64,000 nucleotides of DNA from Streptomyces sp. NBC_01255. GTDB taxonomy: Bacteria > Actinomycetota > Actinomycetes > Streptomycetales > Streptomycetaceae. Positions 8,054 through 16,607 of this stretch are shown piece by piece. Position numbers and translations under genes: made by a program. Where the stretch lies: NCBI RefSeq assembly GCF_036226445.1, contig NZ_CP108474.1, positions 4,526,001-4,590,000 of the forward strand, read 5' to 3'. How positions within the stretch are numbered: the first letter of the stretch is position 1; each line of letters starts with the position of its first letter. The notes below the pieces were generated by a model. It worked only from the letters and a program-made list of their open reading frames with translations, was not told the DNA's origin and did no database searches.

Positions 8054-8854
8054 ATGTACGACACGTCTTCCTCCACCGTGAGGAAACTGCTGGTCCGCGG
8101 CATGCTCGCGGGACTGATCGCCGGACTGTTCGCCTTCGCCGTCGCGTACGTCGTCGGTGAGCCGTCCGTCGACGCCTCGATCGCCGTCGAGGAGGCCGCC
8201 GCCAAGGCCGAGCACGCGGGCCACGGCGCGGCCGCCGCCGCCGAGGAAGAGGAGGAGCTCGTCAGCCGGGACGTCCAGTCCACGGTCGGCCTGGCCACCG
8301 GCGTCCTCGTCTACGGCGTCGCGCTCGGCGGCATCGCCTCCCTCGCGTTCGCCTTCGTCCTCGGGCGCGTCGGCCGGTTCACGCCGAAGGCGACCGCCGC
8401 GCTCGTCGCGGCCGCCGCCTTCACGACCGTCTACCTCGTCCCGTTCCTGAAGTACCCGGCGACCCCGCCGGCCGTCGGCAACCCGGACACCATCGGGCAG
8501 CGCACCACGCTCTTCTTCCTGATGATCCTGCTGAGCGTGCTGCTCGGCGTCGCCGCGGTCGTCGCCGGCCGCCGGCTCGCCCCGCGCCTCGGCAACTGGA
8601 ACGCGACCCTCGTCGCCGGCGCCGGTTTCGTCGCCGCCGTCGCCGTCGCCTGCGCGTTCCTGCCGGGCAACGACGACGCGGTGCAGGCCGGCTTCCCTGC
8701 GGCCGTGCTGTGGGAGTTCCGGCTCGCCACCCTCGGGATCCAGGCGGTCCTGTGGGCGGTCTTCGCGGTCGCCTTCGGGTCCCTGGCCCAGCGGCTGCTC
8801 GCCCCGGCCGCACCCCGCGACGCCGCCGCGGTCAGGGAGACGGTCACGGCCTGA
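8054..8854 (+). CDS. cbtA: Cobalt transporter subunit CbtA
   Basis: This 266-residue membrane protein has the CbtA layout: a first helix after LLVRGMLAGLIAGLFAF, a loop with an acidic stretch and a histidine motif (EHAGHG), then four more helices. A conserved segment around LVPFLKYPATPPAVGNPDTI matches the family. It probably forms the channel partner of CbtB in the cytoplasmic membrane for cobalt supply to cobalamin synthesis. GGAGCTCACGCAC precedes ATG 8054. It is under the same riboswitch as cbtB. Confidence 0.92.
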   Translation: MYDTSSSTVRKLLVRGMLAGLIAGLFAFAVAYVVGEPSVDASIAVEEAAAKAEHAGHGAAAAAEEEEELVSRDVQSTVGLATGVLVYGVALGGIASLAFAFVLGRVGRFTPKATAALVAAAAFTTVYLVPFLKYPATPPAVGNPDTIGQRTTLFFLMILLSVLLGVAAVVAGRRLAPRLGNWNATLVAGAGFVAAVAVACAFLPGNDDAVQAGFPAAVLWEFRLATLGIQAVLWAVFAVAFGSLAQRLLAPAAPRDAAAVRETVTA

Positions 8855-8862
8855 GCCGCCTC

Positions 8863-8922
8863 TCAGGGCAGCCCGGAGCAGTTCAGGGCAGCCCAGAGCA
8901 GCCCAAAGCAATTCAGGGCAGC
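8863..8922. repeat. Degenerate decamer tandem repeat
   Basis: TCAGGGCAGC occurs at 8863, 8883 and 8913. The intervening DNA is related decamers (AGCCCAGAGC, AGCCCAAAGC), giving a 10-bp periodicity between cbtA and the convergent dehydrogenase and reaching into the latter's last codons. No function is evident. Confidence 0.6.
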
Positions 8923-9875
8923 TCGCGCAGCGGGGCGCCCGCCAGGAACGCCTCGATGTCCTCGACCGCCTGCCCGAAGTAGCGGGCGTAGTTGCCCTCC
9001 GTCACGTATCCCAGGTGGGGGAGGGCAAGCACGTTCGGCAGGGTCCGCAGGGGGTCGCCGGCCGGCAGCGGCTCCGTGTCGAACACGTCGATTCCGGCCC
9101 CCGCGATCCACCCCTCGCGGAGCGCCCGCAGCAGCGCCCCGCCGTCGACGAGCCCCGCCCGTGAGGTGTTGACGAGGTACGCGGACGGGCGCATCGCCCG
9201 CAGCTCCGGCTCCCCGATCAGGCCCCGCGTGCGGTCGGACAGCACCAGGTGCAGGGAGACGAAGTCGCTGCTCCCGAGCAGCTCCCGCTTGTCCTTCGCG
9301 AGCCGTACGCCGTGCTCGGCGGCCCGCTCCTCCGTCAGGTTCGGGCTCCAGGCGAGGACGTCCATGCCGAAGGCGAGGCCGATCCGGGCGACCCGGCCGC
9401 CGATCTTGCCGAGGCCGACGAGGCCGAGCGTCCGGCCGGCCAGGTCGGCGCCGACCGTGGACTGCCAGGGCCCGCCCTCGCGCAGCGCCTGCGCCTCGGT
9501 CCGTACGTGCCGGGCGAGGCCGAGGAGCAGGGCCCAGGTCAGCTCGGTGGGCGGCTCGGAGCTGCTGGCGGTGCCGCAGACGGTGATTCCCCGGGCGCGG
9601 GCGGCGGCGACGTCGACCGAGGCGTTCCGCAGCCCGGAGGTGACGAGCAGCCGGAGCCGGGGGAGCCGGGCGAGGAGCGCGACGTCGACCGGGGTCCGCT
9701 CCCGCATGACGACGAGGATCTCGCAGTCCTCGACGGCGGCGACGAGCGCGTCGCGGTCGGTGAGGTGCTCGCGCAGCACCCGGACGTCGACCCGGCCGGC
9801 GAGCGGGCTCCAGTCGGCGGAGGAGAGGGCGACACCCTGGTAGTCGTCGAGTACGGCGCAGCGCAGCAGCTTCAT
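8913..9875 (-). CDS. D-2-hydroxyacid dehydrogenase family protein (NAD-dependent)
   Basis: This 320-residue protein has the Rossmann motif GLVGLGKIGG (residues 151-160) and the catalytic Arg (VNTSRAGLVD), Glu (IDVFDTEP) and His (LPHLGY) of the formate/glycerate/phosphoglycerate dehydrogenase superfamily. It should reduce a 2-oxoacid to a D-2-hydroxyacid or the reverse; the substrate is unknown. It is full length. It is transcribed alone, divergent from a membrane protein at 9974, and its 3' end runs into the decamer repeat shared with the cbtA trailer. Confidence 0.9.
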   Translation of the reverse strand: MKLLRCAVLDDYQGVALSSADWSPLAGRVDVRVLREHLTDRDALVAAVEDCEILVVMRERTPVDVALLARLPRLRLLVTSGLRNASVDVAAARARGITVCGTASSSEPPTELTWALLLGLARHVRTEAQALREGGPWQSTVGADLAGRTLGLVGLGKIGGRVARIGLAFGMDVLAWSPNLTEERAAEHGVRLAKDKRELLGSSDFVSLHLVLSDRTRGLIGEPELRAMRPSAYLVNTSRAGLVDGGALLRALREGWIAGAGIDVFDTEPLPAGDPLRTLPNVLALPHLGYVTEGNYARYFGQAVEDIEAFLAGAPLRELP

Positions 9876-9973
9876 GACCGCATGATCGCCCTCCGCGCGA
9901 CAAGGCCGCTCGCCCCACGGAGAATTGCCCTGACTTGTCTCTCTATGCGCTTTCGCTGTGAGGAGTGGGTGCC

Positions 9974-11299
9974 GTGGACGCCAAGGACGTGGGTTCCGAC
10001 GGGGACGATCTCGCGGCTCTCCGGGCCCGGATCGCGGCCCTGGAGGCGAGTACGGCGGCCCGGCCGCCCCGCCACCGCCTCCGCTCGTTCTGCGCAGCCC
10101 TGCTCATCGTCATCGGCTGCGTCCTGACACCCCTGGGCCTGGTCGCCTCCTGGACGTCGGACATCGTCGGCGACACCGACCGGTACGTGCAGACGGTCGA
10201 GCCGCTCGCCTCCGACCCGGCCGTCCAGGCCGCCGTCGCGACCCGGGTGACCAACGTCGTCATGGAACACATCGACCTGAACGCGCTCCTGGAGGGAGTG
10301 GCGCCGGAGCAGCGGCCGCTCCTGGAGAAGGCCCTGGGCAAACTGGGGGACTCCCTGGAGAGCGCGGTCGCCAGCTTCGTCCACGACCGGACCCAGGACG
10401 TGGTGGCCTCCTCGGCCTTCGCGACGATCTGGACCGACGCCAACCGGGCGATCCACACCTCCCTCGACCGGGCCCTGACCGGCAGCGACGAAGGCGCGGT
10501 GAAGATCGACACGGACAAGGTCACGATCGACCTGGCGCCCGTGATCGACCGGGTGAAGGAGCGGCTCGTCGACTCGGGCCTGACGGTCGCGGGCAAGATC
10601 CCCGAGATCCACACCGACTTCACGGTGCTCCAGGCCGACGACATCGGCAAGGTGAAGACGGGCTTCTCCCTGCTCCAGGCGATGGGCGTGTGGCTGCCGG
10701 TGATCTCGGTGCTGCTGGTGGCAGGCGGGATCCTGCTCGCCGCGCGCAGGCGCCGCGCCCTGGTGGCGGGTGCCCTGGGCATCGCGGTGGCGGCCCTGGT
10801 CCTCGGTATCGCCCTCACCGTCTTCCGTACGGTCTATCTCAACGCCCTGCCGTCGGGGGTCTCCCCGGCCGCCGCCGGAGCCGTCTACGACACCCTGGTC
10901 CGCTATCTCCGCACGTCGGTACGGGTGTTCGTGACCCTGGGCGTGCTGGTCGCGATCGCCGCCTGGATCTCGGGACCGAGCCGCCCGGCGACCCTCGCCC
11001 GGGGCCTGTGGGACTCGGGCATCTCCGCGACCCGCGCCACCGCCGACCACGCGGGCCTGCGGACGGGCCCGGTGGGGCCCTTCGTCCGCCGGTACCGCAC
11101 CTGGATCACCTGGATCCTCGTCGGGGCGGCGGCCGCGGCCTGCGTCTTCTGGCCCCACCCCACGGGCTGGGTCGTGCTCGGTCTCGCGCTCGGTCTGCTC
11201 TTCGCGCTGGCGGTGCTGGCGTTCCTGGCGGAGGAGTCGCGGGACGGGGACTCGCACGACGGGGACTCACAGGAGAAGGAGCCCCAGCCGGTGGCGTGA
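9974..11299 (+). CDS. Integral membrane protein of unknown function
   Basis: This protein of about 441 residues has one N-terminal membrane helix (FCAALLIVIGCVLTPLGLVA), a large extracytoplasmic domain of about 200 residues (DRYVQTVEPLASDPAVQ, then helical segments), then three to five helices and a charged C-terminal tail with DGDSHDGDSQ repeats. This architecture is common in Streptomyces but has no assigned role. GTG 9974 is preferred over GTG 9965 because AGGAG at 9961-9965 is correctly spaced only for the former. It converges on the 11333 gene. Confidence 0.75.
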   Translation: MDAKDVGSDGDDLAALRARIAALEASTAARPPRHRLRSFCAALLIVIGCVLTPLGLVASWTSDIVGDTDRYVQTVEPLASDPAVQAAVATRVTNVVMEHIDLNALLEGVAPEQRPLLEKALGKLGDSLESAVASFVHDRTQDVVASSAFATIWTDANRAIHTSLDRALTGSDEGAVKIDTDKVTIDLAPVIDRVKERLVDSGLTVAGKIPEIHTDFTVLQADDIGKVKTGFSLLQAMGVWLPVISVLLVAGGILLAARRRRALVAGALGIAVAALVLGIALTVFRTVYLNALPSGVSPAAAGAVYDTLVRYLRTSVRVFVTLGVLVAIAAWISGPSRPATLARGLWDSGISATRATADHAGLRTGPVGPFVRRYRTWITWILVGAAAAACVFWPHPTGWVVLGLALGLLFALAVLAFLAEESRDGDSHDGDSQEKEPQPVA

Positions 11300-11310
11300 G
11301 GCTCCTTCTT

Positions 11311-11328
11311 GGGGGGGGAGGGGGGGGG
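11311..11328. repeat. Interrupted G-tract (G8-A-G9) between convergent genes
   Basis: Eight Gs (11311-11318), one A, then nine Gs (11320-11328) lie between the stops at 11299 and 11333. It could form a G-quadruplex or be a slippage-prone or mis-sequenced homopolymer. No hairpin terminator is visible here. Confidence 0.6.
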
Positions 11329-11332
11329 CGGC

Positions 11333-11773
11333 TCAGCGCCGTACGGTGTCGTCCGTCTTCAGGTCGTCCAGGGCCTCGTCGAACTCGTCGAGCTGGTCGG
11401 GGCAGTAGACCTTCAGCACGATCCGCTCGGCCTCGACGGCCTTCGTGTCGGAGATGACGGGCCGCTGGCCCGGGCCGGTGGTGCCGTTCGACTGGCCGAT
11501 CTTCCAGAGCGCGGTCTGCAGGGCGTCGCCCGGCGCCTCGCAGACCGGACCGCCGTCCGTGCCGAGCAGCGCCTCGATGGTGTCGGTGTCGGGGGGCGCG
11601 GAGTAGCCGGCCTCCAGCAGCTCGTCCTGGAGCTGGTTGGCCTTGGAGAGGGACTCGTTGTTCGTCACGACGGCCGAGTACCGGATGAGGCCGGTGACGG
11701 CGAGGCCGACGAGGATCACGATCGCGCCCCAGTAGATCCACTTGTGCTCGGAGGCGTAACGGGTGGGGCTCAT
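11333..11773 (-). CDS. Single-pass membrane protein cotranscribed with the APC permease
   Basis: This 146-residue protein has one helix (WIYWGAIVILVGLAVTGLI, residues 12-30), a downstream extracytoplasmic domain with two cysteines (GGPVCEAP, KVYCPDQL) that might pair, and an acidic C-terminus. Its ATG overlaps the stop of the permease (ATGA at 11770-11773), which means translational coupling. It may be an accessory subunit of the permease (inference). No family is recognised. Confidence 0.72.
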   Translation of the reverse strand: MSPTRYASEHKWIYWGAIVILVGLAVTGLIRYSAVVTNNESLSKANQLQDELLEAGYSAPPDTDTIEALLGTDGGPVCEAPGDALQTALWKIGQSNGTTGPGQRPVISDTKAVEAERIVLKVYCPDQLDEFDEALDDLKTDDTVRR

Positions 11774-13263
11774 GACCGGTCTCCCTCGGTCGACGTGCTC
11801 GATGTGCCCTCCGGGCCGGCCGCGGCCTCGGCGGTGCGCCAGCTCGGCTTGCGGAACTTCAGGAAGGCCCAGGGGACGAGGAACCCGAGGACGACCAGGC
11901 CGCTGCCGATGAAGAGGGCGTACGCCCAGACGCTGCCGCCGCCGAACTGGGACGGCGGTACGAAGCCGATGGCGAGGGCCGCGAGCGAGGCGAGCAGGCC
12001 GACCGTGCAGATCAGCCCCAGGGCGGGTGCCCGGTAGCCGCGCGGATGGTCGGGGTGGGTCTTCCGCAGCCGCATCGCGGCGGCGAACATCAGCAGGTAG
12101 ACGATGAGATAGACCTGCGTGGTGATGGTGGAGAAAATCCAGTAGACGCTCGACACGTTGGGGATGAGCGCGTACATCAGGGCGATGACCGAGGTCACGA
12201 CGCCCTGGCTGACCAGGATGTTCTGCTGGACGCCGAACTTGTTGAGCTTCTGCAGGAACGGCGGCAGGTAGCCCTCGCTGCGGGAGATCTCCAGGAGGCC
12301 CTTGGACGGGCCGGCGAGCCAGGTCAGCATGCCGGCCAGGGACGCGGAGATCAGCATGACGGCGGCGATCGGCGTCATCCAGCCGATGTCGAAGTACGAG
12401 AAGAAGGCGTCGAAGGCCTGCATCACGCCCGCGGTGAGGCTGAGTTGGTCCGCGGGGACGACCCAGCTGATCGCGAGGGCGGGCAGGATGAAGATCAGCA
12501 GCACCAGGCACACGGCCAGGAACATCGACTTCGGGTACTCCTTCCCCGGGTTCTTCAGCGAGGAGACGTGGACGGCGTTCATCTCCATGCCGGAGTACGA
12601 GAGGAAGTTGTTGACGATCAGGACGAGGCTGGCGAGGCCCGTCCACTGAGGCAGCAGGTGGTCGGCGTTCATGGGGGCGGCCGACGGATTGCCCTGGCCG
12701 AGGAAGACCATGCCGAGGACGACGAGGATCGTGCCCGGCACGAGCGTCCCGATGACCAGGCCCCAACTGGACAGTCCCGCGAGGGCCTTCGTGCCGCGTG
12801 AGGAGACCCAGACGCCGGTCCAGTACAGGACCATGATGACGATCGCGGTGTAGACGCCGTTGGAGGCCAGGGACGGATCGATCACGTACGCGATGGTGGA
12901 GGCCACGAAGGCCAGCAGACTCGGGTAGTAGAAGATCGTCATCGCGAACTGGCACCAGACCGCGAGGAATCCGAGCGGCTTGGACAGCCCCTCGGAGACC
13001 CAGCGGTAGACGCCGCCGTTCCAGCCGGAGGCGAGCTCCGCGGAGACCAGCGCCGTCGGCAGCAGGAACACGATGGCCGGGACGAGGTAGAGGAAGACGC
13101 ACGCCAGTCCGTAGACGGCCATGGTGGGTGCGGCCCGCAGGCTCGCCACCGACGCGGTCGTCATCAGGGCGAGCGTCACCCAGGTCATGGTGGTCGGCGC
13201 GGCGGCTCGGGCCGCGGCCGCCCGTGGTCGGGGCACTTCGGCCGGGGTGTCGAGGCTGCTCAT
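11770..13263 (-). CDS. Amino-acid permease (APC superfamily)
   Basis: This protein of about 497 residues has 12 predicted membrane helices. The first carries TTASVASLRAAPTMAVYG and the next the family-typical ELASGWNGGVYRWVSEG, resembling glutamate/GABA-antiporter-like APC members. A GxG-type unwound motif in TM1 and the SGMEMNAVHVSSLKNPGK loop in TM6 fit the APC fold. The substrate is unknown. ATG 13263 is preferred over ATG 13275 because GGAGGG lies just upstream, though the spacing is short. It is coupled to the downstream single-pass protein. Confidence 0.88.
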   Translation of the reverse strand: MSSLDTPAEVPRPRAAAARAAAPTTMTWVTLALMTTASVASLRAAPTMAVYGLACVFLYLVPAIVFLLPTALVSAELASGWNGGVYRWVSEGLSKPLGFLAVWCQFAMTIFYYPSLLAFVASTIAYVIDPSLASNGVYTAIVIMVLYWTGVWVSSRGTKALAGLSSWGLVIGTLVPGTILVVLGMVFLGQGNPSAAPMNADHLLPQWTGLASLVLIVNNFLSYSGMEMNAVHVSSLKNPGKEYPKSMFLAVCLVLLIFILPALAISWVVPADQLSLTAGVMQAFDAFFSYFDIGWMTPIAAVMLISASLAGMLTWLAGPSKGLLEISRSEGYLPPFLQKLNKFGVQQNILVSQGVVTSVIALMYALIPNVSSVYWIFSTITTQVYLIVYLLMFAAAMRLRKTHPDHPRGYRAPALGLICTVGLLASLAALAIGFVPPSQFGGGSVWAYALFIGSGLVVLGFLVPWAFLKFRKPSWRTAEAAAGPEGTSSTSTEGDRS

Positions 13264-13341
13264 GGGCCCTCCCATAGGTCACACGATCACCCCAGGCTCG
13301 ATCGGCGGGTGGGGTGCGGCAACTGGGGGAGCCCGTACGGG

Positions 13342-14097
13342 CTAGGGGGTGTCCGCGTTCTTCGGCGTGTCGGCCTTCAGCCGTGCTTCGAGGCCGTCGA
13401 GGAGGGCGTGGAGGCCGTACGCGAAGGTGTCGTCGGGAGCGTCGGCGTAACCGGAGGTCCCGGCAGTGCCGGCGGTCCCGTCGGTCCCGGCAGTCCCGTC
13501 GGTCTCTGCCGCCTCCATGGCCTCGATACGGCTCCGCAGCCGCGGGAACCGGCCGGCGATCTCGACGGCTTCCTTCATGGTGGCGGCGAACGCCTCCTCG
13601 GCGTCGCCGCCCTCGCGCTCGATGCGGCGGGTCAGCGAGGTCGTGGCGGCGGCGGCGGAGGCGTTGCCGAGGACGTACGTGAAGACGGCGGCGGCGGCCC
13701 GGTCGGCGGCGGGTCCGGCGAAGCCCGCGGCCTCGTAGACGGCGAGGGTGTGGTCGTCGTGGCGGGCCTTGCCCTCGCCGTGGAAGAGGTGGGTCGCGAA
13801 GGCCTGCACGAGCCAGGGGTGGCGGGTGAACATCGCGTACAGGTCCTCGGCCATGGTGACGGCGGCCGTACGCCAGTCGACGGCGTCGAGGTCGGGCAGC
13901 CGGATCTCGTCCCAGACCTGGTCGCCGGCGAGCGTGACGAGGTTGTCCTTGTTCTTGACGTGCCAGTAGACGGCGGTGGCGGCCGAGTTCAGGCGCTGGC
14001 CGAGGCTGCGCATGTTGAGGCCTTCGAGGCCGTCCGCGTCGAGGAGCTCGACGGCGGTCCTGACGATCTGTTCGCGGGTGAGCGTGGGGCGAGGCAT
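13342..14097 (-). CDS. TetR-family regulator (TetR_C-type), controller of the CTTGnAC regulon
   Basis: This 251-residue protein has an N-terminal HTH (LTREQIVRTAVELLDADGLEGLNMRSLGQRLNSAATAVYWHVKNKD, split by the turn), followed by a TetR class C-terminal ligand domain. The C-terminal third contains a low-complexity TDGTAGTDGTAGTAGT stretch. MPRPT at 14097 is the best start, as an upstream in-frame ATG would add six residues without homology. Three copies of a 17-bp operator fill the divergent promoter at 14127-14210, and three more precede the serine hydrolase at 18716. This strongly suggests autoregulation and a small regulon. The inducer is unknown. Confidence 0.9.
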   Translation of the reverse strand: MPRPTLTREQIVRTAVELLDADGLEGLNMRSLGQRLNSAATAVYWHVKNKDNLVTLAGDQVWDEIRLPDLDAVDWRTAAVTMAEDLYAMFTRHPWLVQAFATHLFHGEGKARHDDHTLAVYEAAGFAGPAADRAAAAVFTYVLGNASAAAATTSLTRRIEREGGDAEEAFAATMKEAVEIAGRFPRLRSRIEAMEAAETDGTAGTDGTAGTAGTSGYADAPDDTFAYGLHALLDGLEARLKADTPKNADTP

Positions 14098-14126
14098 GGC
14101 TTCACGATAGGTCACCGGGGGCCGGA

Positions 14127-14210
14127 TTGCACAAAGTTCAAGAGGCCACTTGCACTTAGTTCAAGTGCGGCTCTACAGTTCTCGACATCGCCACTTGAAC
14201 AAAGTGCAAG
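14127..14210. promoter_or_regulatory. Three TetR operators, CTTGnACnnnGTnCAAG, in a divergent promoter
   Basis: The sites are TTGCACAAAGTTCAAG (14127-14142), CTTGCACTTAGTTCAAG (14149-14165) and CTTGAACAAAGTGCAAG (14194-14210). All fit one 17-bp imperfect palindrome and alternate in orientation. They lie between tetR (14097, minus) and the membrane protein (14252, plus), as expected for cooperative autorepression. Identical motifs recur at 18756-18830. Confidence 0.85.
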
Positions 14211-14251
14211 TCCAGTAGTGAACCCCCGGACCGCAAGCCAAGGAGCCCGCC

Positions 14252-14779
14252 GTGAACACCCTCACCGTCCTCGCCGCCGCCGCCCAGATCCTCGTCGCCG
14301 CCGCCTTCGTCAGCATCCCGGTCCTCCGCCACCGCTTCGGCGCCGTCGCCAAGGCCGCCGCCGTCGCCGAGCTGCGCCGCCAGGACGTCCGCCCGGAGGT
14401 CCTGGAGGAGAACCGGCTCCGCTTCGACGCGAGCGGCCACGAGTGGTGGGCGCCCGGCGCCTTCGCCGCCGGCTCGCTGGCCGCCGCCGTGCTCAACCTG
14501 ACCGGCAGCCCCTGGGGGACCACCCTGACCTGGGTCTTCTCCTCGATAGCGTTCCTGGCCAACATCGCGATCCTGCAGAGCCAGCTCGGCGCCGTGAAGT
14601 CCGTCCGCGCCGCCTTCCGACGCAAGGGCGACCCGGAGCTCCTGCGGGTCGACGTCCCCGCCTTCCTCACGGCCGCCGAGGGCGCCTTCCCCGCCTGGAC
14701 CCGCGTCCTCCAGAACGTCCGCCACACCGTGGTCTTCGCCGGCTCGGCCCTGGCCCTGACGGCCGCGGCCCTCGTCTGA
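14252..14779 (+). CDS. Small membrane protein divergent from tetR
   Basis: This 175-residue protein has an N-terminal helix (VLAAAAQILVAAAFVSIPVL), two central helices (TWVFSSIAFLANIAIL) and a C-terminal helix. The loop sequence FDASGHEWWAPGAFAAG is the most distinctive element. No function is known. GTG 14252 follows AAGGAG (14240-14245). It is controlled by the TetR operators just upstream, so it is probably the primary regulated target and could be an export or stress-response component (inference). Confidence 0.78.
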   Translation: MNTLTVLAAAAQILVAAAFVSIPVLRHRFGAVAKAAAVAELRRQDVRPEVLEENRLRFDASGHEWWAPGAFAAGSLAAAVLNLTGSPWGTTLTWVFSSIAFLANIAILQSQLGAVKSVRAAFRRKGDPELLRVDVPAFLTAAEGAFPAWTRVLQNVRHTVVFAGSALALTAAALV

Positions 14780-14824
14780 CCGACCGACCGACCGACCGAC
14801 CGAGCGACCGACCGAGCGACCGTC
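14779..14824. repeat. CCGA tetranucleotide tandem repeat between convergent genes
   Basis: CCGA is repeated about ten times with occasional GCGA units, between the stops at 14779 and 14834. It is a simple sequence repeat with no hairpin potential of its own. Confidence 0.75.
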
Positions 14825-14833
14825 CGTCCGACC

Positions 14834-15796
14834 TCAGACGGTGGGCGTACGGGTGAAGGAACGGCGGTACGAGCGGGGCGGGACGCCCCGGCGGCGGACG
14901 AACTGGGCGCGGAGCACGGCCGCGCTGCCGAAGCCGACCGCGTGGGCGATCTCCTCGACCGGCAGGTCCGTGGTCTCCAGGAGTTCCTCGGCGCGGCTGA
15001 GGCGCAGCCCGAGCAGCCAGGCGTGCGGGGTGGTGCCCGTGGAGGCGGCGAAACGGCGGGCGAAGGAGCGGCGGCTCATCAGGGCCCGGCGGGCCAGCTC
15101 GGCGACGGGGAGCGGTTCGTGGAGATGCTCGCGGGCCCAGGCGAGGACGCCGGAGAGCCGCTCGTCCTGACTGTCCTCGGGGACGGGGGTGGTCAGGTAC
15201 TGGGCCTGGCCGCCGTCCCGGTGGGAGGGGAGCACCAGGTCCCGGGCGATGGCGTTGGCCGTGGTGGCCCCGTACTCGCGCCGCAGGAGGTGCAGGCACA
15301 GGTCGAAGCCGGCGGCGGCGCCCGCGCCCGTGGCGACGCTGCCCTCGTCCACGTACAGGGCGTCGGGGTCGACGGTGACGGCCGGGTGGCGTTCGGCCAG
15401 GAGGCCGGCGAACCGCCAGTGGGTGGTGGCCCGCCGCCCGTCGAGGAGCCCGGCGGCGGCGAGCGCGAAGGCGCCGACGCAGTGGGCCGCGACGAGCGCG
15501 CCGCGCCCGTGGGCGGCGGTCAGTGCGTCGAGTACGGCGGGGGCCGGGGGCGTACGGAAGTCGGCCCAGGGCAGGGCGATGACGAGGTCGGCCGAGGCGA
15601 GCCGGTCCAGGCCGTGCTCGACGAAGAGCGGCAGTCCGACATCGGTGCGGACCCGGCCGGGCCGGTCGGTGCACAGGGCGAAGTCGAAGCGCGGCAGGCC
15701 CTGTCCGCGGAAGTCGAACACCTCGGAGACGATCCCGGCGCCGAGCATGCCGACGCCGGGCGGAGCGTAGGCGGCGACGGTCACGAAGGGCGGCAC
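14834..15796 (-). CDS. GlxA-family transcriptional regulator (DJ-1/PfpI + AraC HTH)
   Basis: This protein of about 320 residues has an N-terminal DJ-1/PfpI-like domain with the nucleophile-elbow-like AAHCVGAFALAAAGLLDGRRATTH, and a C-terminal double-HTH AraC domain (LPVAELARRALMSRRSFARRF; LPVEEIAHAVGFGSAAVLRAQF). GlxA-type regulators activate catabolic or stress genes by sensing an unidentified small molecule. The best start is GTG 15796, as the preceding in-frame codons are not conserved in style. It is divergent from the MBL hydrolase at 15902, a probable target. Confidence 0.9.
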   Translation of the reverse strand: MPPFVTVAAYAPPGVGMLGAGIVSEVFDFRGQGLPRFDFALCTDRPGRVRTDVGLPLFVEHGLDRLASADLVIALPWADFRTPPAPAVLDALTAAHGRGALVAAHCVGAFALAAAGLLDGRRATTHWRFAGLLAERHPAVTVDPDALYVDEGSVATGAGAAAGFDLCLHLLRREYGATTANAIARDLVLPSHRDGGQAQYLTTPVPEDSQDERLSGVLAWAREHLHEPLPVAELARRALMSRRSFARRFAASTGTTPHAWLLGLRLSRAEELLETTDLPVEEIAHAVGFGSAAVLRAQFVRRRGVPPRSYRRSFTRTPTV

Positions 15797-15901
15797 CCCT
15801 GGAGTGTGGCACGGCCCGCCCCGGCCGCCTGGCACGATTCACGCGATCGATGGCAGCACGGCCACTCGTGAAGGTCCCGCCGAACGCGAAGACTTGAGCC
15901 C

Positions 15902-16504
15902 ATGAACACCAACGACGACGCACTGCGCGGCCGCACCGCCCGCTACACGGTCCTGACCACCGGCTACACCCTCTCCACGGGCCCCGGGGTCGCCGCCACC
16001 GTCTCCTACGTGCACGACGGCGACCGGCACGTGATCGTCGACCCCGGCATGGTGGCCGGCCGCGACCGGATCCTCGGCCCGCTCGCCGAACTGGGCCTCG
16101 GCCCCGACGACATCACCGACGTCGTGCTCAGCCACCACCACCCGGACAACACCATGAACGTCGGCCTCTTCGGCCAGGCGCGCGTCCACGACCACAAGGC
16201 GATCTACGAGAACGACCAGTGGACCGACCGGGACGCCGAGGGCTACGAACTCACCCCGTCGCTCCGGCTGATCCGCACCCCCGGCCACAGCCGCGAGGAC
16301 ATCACGCTCCTCGCCGGCACCGACACCGAGGTCGTCGCCTTCGTGGGCGACCTCTGGTGGCGGCCGAACGGCCCGGTGGACGACCCGGTCGCCCCGGACC
16401 ACACGATCCTGCGCGACTCCCGGCTCCGGGTGCTCGCCGCCGCGGACGTGATCGTCCCCGGCCACGGCCCGGCCTTCCCGGCGGACGACACGGCGCCGCG
16501 CTGA
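15902..16504 (+). CDS. Metallo-beta-lactamase-fold hydrolase (MBLAC1-like)
   Basis: This 200-residue protein has the MBL fold. The zinc motif HxHxDH appears as HHHPDN (H78, H80, D82, N83), so the final His is Asn. Other ligands are present: TPGHSRE, VGDLWW and PGHGPAF. This pattern suggests altered metal loading but a plausible hydrolase acting on a thioester, lactone or similar ester. It is divergent from a GlxA-type regulator. A strong rho-independent hairpin follows the stop. Start ATG 15902 directly begins the N-terminal strand. Confidence 0.84.
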   Translation: MNTNDDALRGRTARYTVLTTGYTLSTGPGVAATVSYVHDGDRHVIVDPGMVAGRDRILGPLAELGLGPDDITDVVLSHHHPDNTMNVGLFGQARVHDHKAIYENDQWTDRDAEGYELTPSLRLIRTPGHSREDITLLAGTDTEVVAFVGDLWWRPNGPVDDPVAPDHTILRDSRLRVLAAADVIVPGHGPAFPADDTAPR

Positions 16505-16517
16505 CACATCTGATCGG

Positions 16518-16565
16518 AACGACCGAGGCCCCGGGGGGACTACCCCCGGGGCCTCGTCGGTCGTT
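16518..16565 (+). terminator. Intrinsic terminator hairpin after the MBL gene
   Basis: The left arm AACGACCGAGGCCCCGGGGG pairs with the right arm, which is its complement except for a 3-nt bulge (CGA), over 20 bp around a 5-nt loop. It is very stable and lies 14 nt after the MBL stop. No T-run follows, as is common in Streptomyces, and it may act bidirectionally on the convergent 16608 gene. Confidence 0.85.
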
Positions 16566-16607
16566 CGGGCGGAGGGCTGCTCCTGGGAGGGCCTGCTCCT
16601 GGGAGGA

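Noticed and set aside
9958..11457. Long frame antiparallel and out of frame to the 9974 membrane gene
   Set aside because: Its composition is arginine/glycine-rich and it has no helices or domains. The membrane gene frame has clear hydrophobic segments.
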